Assembly (NCBI GenBank): GCA_021323155.1
Contig: JAJTCI010000132.1
Coordinates: 1 to 6,894 of the forward strand
DNA length: 6,894 nt
Source: Chitinophagaceae bacterium
GTDB taxonomy: Bacteria; Bacteroidota; Bacteroidia; Chitinophagales; Chitinophagaceae
Reading direction: 5' to 3'
Position 1 is the stretch's first letter. Every line of letters starts with the position of its first letter. The notes under the pieces are model-generated. The model saw only the letters and a list, made by a program, of their open reading frames with translations. It was not told the DNA's origin and did not search any database. The position numbers and the translations under genes are program-made. Below are positions 5,639 through 6,894 of this stretch, piece after piece.

Positions 5639-6894
5639 ATGAAGAAAATCTTTACACTATTTCTTATTAGTTTTCCTTTTTTGATCCAGGCGCAAGGCAT
5701 TGACAGGTTGCGAGAGGATTTTAATTATTCTCCCGGTTCTCTTACTGCGAACAGCGGCGGATTTTGGGTGAATACAAGCGGAACTGCCGGCCAGTTATCT
5801 GTGACCACACCAGGTCTAACTTACGCAGGTTACGGTGGTGCTTCAGGCACTACTAACAAAGTAAGTTTAACTGAAACAGGCACTGAAGATGTACAGGCGC
5901 CAGTGACTTCCATGACGTCCGGAAGCGTGTATACCTCTTTCCTGATCAATGTTGCTAATGCGAACGACCTTTTGGCGAATTCTGGAGCCGGGGATTATTT
6001 TTTCGGGTTAGTTCCCAATGTAGGCAGTAGCCTCTTTGCCGGCAGAGTTCATATTCGCCAGGGAACTACTTCTGGTTTCCAATTGGGCATTAAGTTCAAC
6101 GGGAGCGCCGGTAACGTAACAACCTGGTCAGGCGCAACAGGCGACAACCTGGCGTTTGGAACTACCCATCTCGTAGTAGTCCGGTACACTTTCAATACAG
6201 GTAGCACAATGGATGATGTTATTGATTTGTGGGTCAATCCCGCATTAACTGCGGTACCGCCCGCACCTGCTGCCACAGTAACAAGCGCTGTTGCTGCCGG
6301 GGATCTAACCGCTGTTGGCGGTTTGTTGCTGCGCCAGGGTGCCAACACAGGGAATGTTGACGTGGATGGAATTATTGTGGGTACAGAGTGGGCAAACGCA
6401 CCGTTGCCATTACAGCTTTTGAACTTCACGGCCTTATTGTCGGATAGTAAGGTGAACATTTCATGGACAACAACCAATGAAATAAACGCGGGCATATTTA
6501 GCGTTGAGAAAAGCGTTAATGGAAAAGATTTCAAATCAATTGGGACCGTTGAAGCAAAAGGTGGGGTGTCTGCAAACAATTATTCTCTCGTTGACGAAAG
6601 AGTAGTTGCCGGCGTAAGCTATTATCGCCTCAAGATGGTCGATAAAGATGGCTCATATAAATACAGCACCATCGAAACCGTGAAGACAAAGTCGATCGGC
6701 TTAAGCGTTTACCCGAACCCGGTTAAGTCAACCATCACGGTACAACACGAAGTGGCTGCTAAAGGCGCCGCGGTTTCCGTGCTCACCATCAGTGGTAAGC
6801 CGGTATTCCAGTCTGTCGTTGAGGCAGGCGCTACGCAGACCAGCATCGACGCGGCTAAACTGGCCCCTGGTTCTTACCTGGTGATATTCATCAA
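5639..6894 (+). CDS. Secreted T9SS cargo protein with probable LamG-like domain and C-terminal sorting domain; 3' end cut by window edge
   Basis: The plus strand reads 418 complete codons from the ATG at 5639 (MKKIFTLFLISFPFLIQAQG) with no stop before the edge. Residues 1-18 are a signal peptide, with Q19 the likely mature N-terminus. Residues about 25-252 are a glycine/threonine/serine-rich beta domain. Its segments LVVVRYTFNTG (178-188), DVIDLWVNP (193-201), LLLRQG (229-234) and VDGIIVGTEWANA (242-254) resemble the LamG/concanavalin-like domains of many Bacteroidota secreted proteins. Residues about 255-345 are a fibronectin-like linker module (LPLQLLNFTA, SWTTTNEINAGIFSVEKS, SYYRLKMVDKDG). 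Residues 356-418 are a type A sorting domain (VYPNPVKSTITV, ISGKPVF, LAPGSYLVIFI). This domain directs T9SS export across the outer membrane and is then usually removed. Such domains end soon after this point, so probably under ten residues are missing. No catalytic residues are recognisable; carbohydrate or surface binding is a guess. Its start region is more A/T-rich than the neighbouring genes. Confidence 0.9.
   Translation, partial: MKKIFTLFLISFPFLIQAQGIDRLREDFNYSPGSLTANSGGFWVNTSGTAGQLSVTTPGLTYAGYGGASGTTNKVSLTETGTEDVQAPVTSMTSGSVYTSFLINVANANDLLANSGAGDYFFGLVPNVGSSLFAGRVHIRQGTTSGFQLGIKFNGSAGNVTTWSGATGDNLAFGTTHLVVVRYTFNTGSTMDDVIDLWVNPALTAVPPAPAATVTSAVAAGDLTAVGGLLLRQGANTGNVDVDGIIVGTEWANAPLPLQLLNFTALLSDSKVNISWTTTNEINAGIFSVEKSVNGKDFKSIGTVEAKGGVSANNYSLVDERVVAGVSYYRLKMVDKDGSYKYSTIETVKTKSIGLSVYPNPVKSTITVQHEVAAKGAAVSVLTISGKPVFQSVVEAGATQTSIDAAKLAPGSYLVIFI

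Noticed and set aside
6049..6579. Minus-strand open frame of 176 codons opposite the T9SS cargo gene
   Set aside because: The plus-strand reading shows a signal peptide, linker module and sorting domain; the minus-strand frame is proline/valine-rich shadow sequence.

Overview
The window looks like chromosomal DNA from a Bacteroidota (Bacteroidetes) bacterium, probably of the Chitinophaga/Chitinophagaceae type. The evidence is a TonB-dependent receptor with an N-terminal carboxypeptidase-regulatory-like domain, a secreted protein ending in a type IX secretion (T9SS) sorting domain, absent Shine-Dalgarno sequences, TAnnTTTG-like -7 promoter boxes 17-20 bases before start codons, and signal peptides that all end just before a glutamine. 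Genus-level placement is inference.

Layout. Bases 1-1364 (minus strand) hold most of a carboxyltransferase (beta) subunit of a biotin-dependent acyl-CoA carboxylase, closest in motifs to methylcrotonyl-CoA carboxylase. Its C-terminus runs off the left edge. Bases 1365-1510 are a short intergenic region with a promoter box, a degenerate heptamer repeat and a hairpin. Bases 1511-5518 (minus strand) form a probable three-gene unit, transcribed right to left: an 831-residue TonB-dependent outer-membrane receptor, then two 234-residue exported proteins that are tandem paralogs of each other (about 46% identical by hand count, no gaps). A 120-base divergent intergenic region (5519-5638) separates this unit from a plus-strand gene starting at 5639. 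That gene encodes a T9SS cargo protein with a probable LamG-like N-terminal domain, and is cut by the right edge only a few residues before its expected end.

How the genes may work together. The receptor and the paralog pair are adjacent, codirectional and all exported, so they may share an envelope function such as uptake of an unknown ligand. No SusD-like lipoprotein, enzyme or regulator is present to name a substrate. The carboxylase is a metabolic gene with its own promoter box and is probably unrelated. The T9SS cargo gene is divergently transcribed and could share regulation with the receptor, but nothing in the sequence shows this. I found no tRNA, rRNA, CRISPR array, insertion sequence or phage gene. 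The most interesting item is the receptor plus tandem-paralog arrangement, which is modest rather than a clearly new system.
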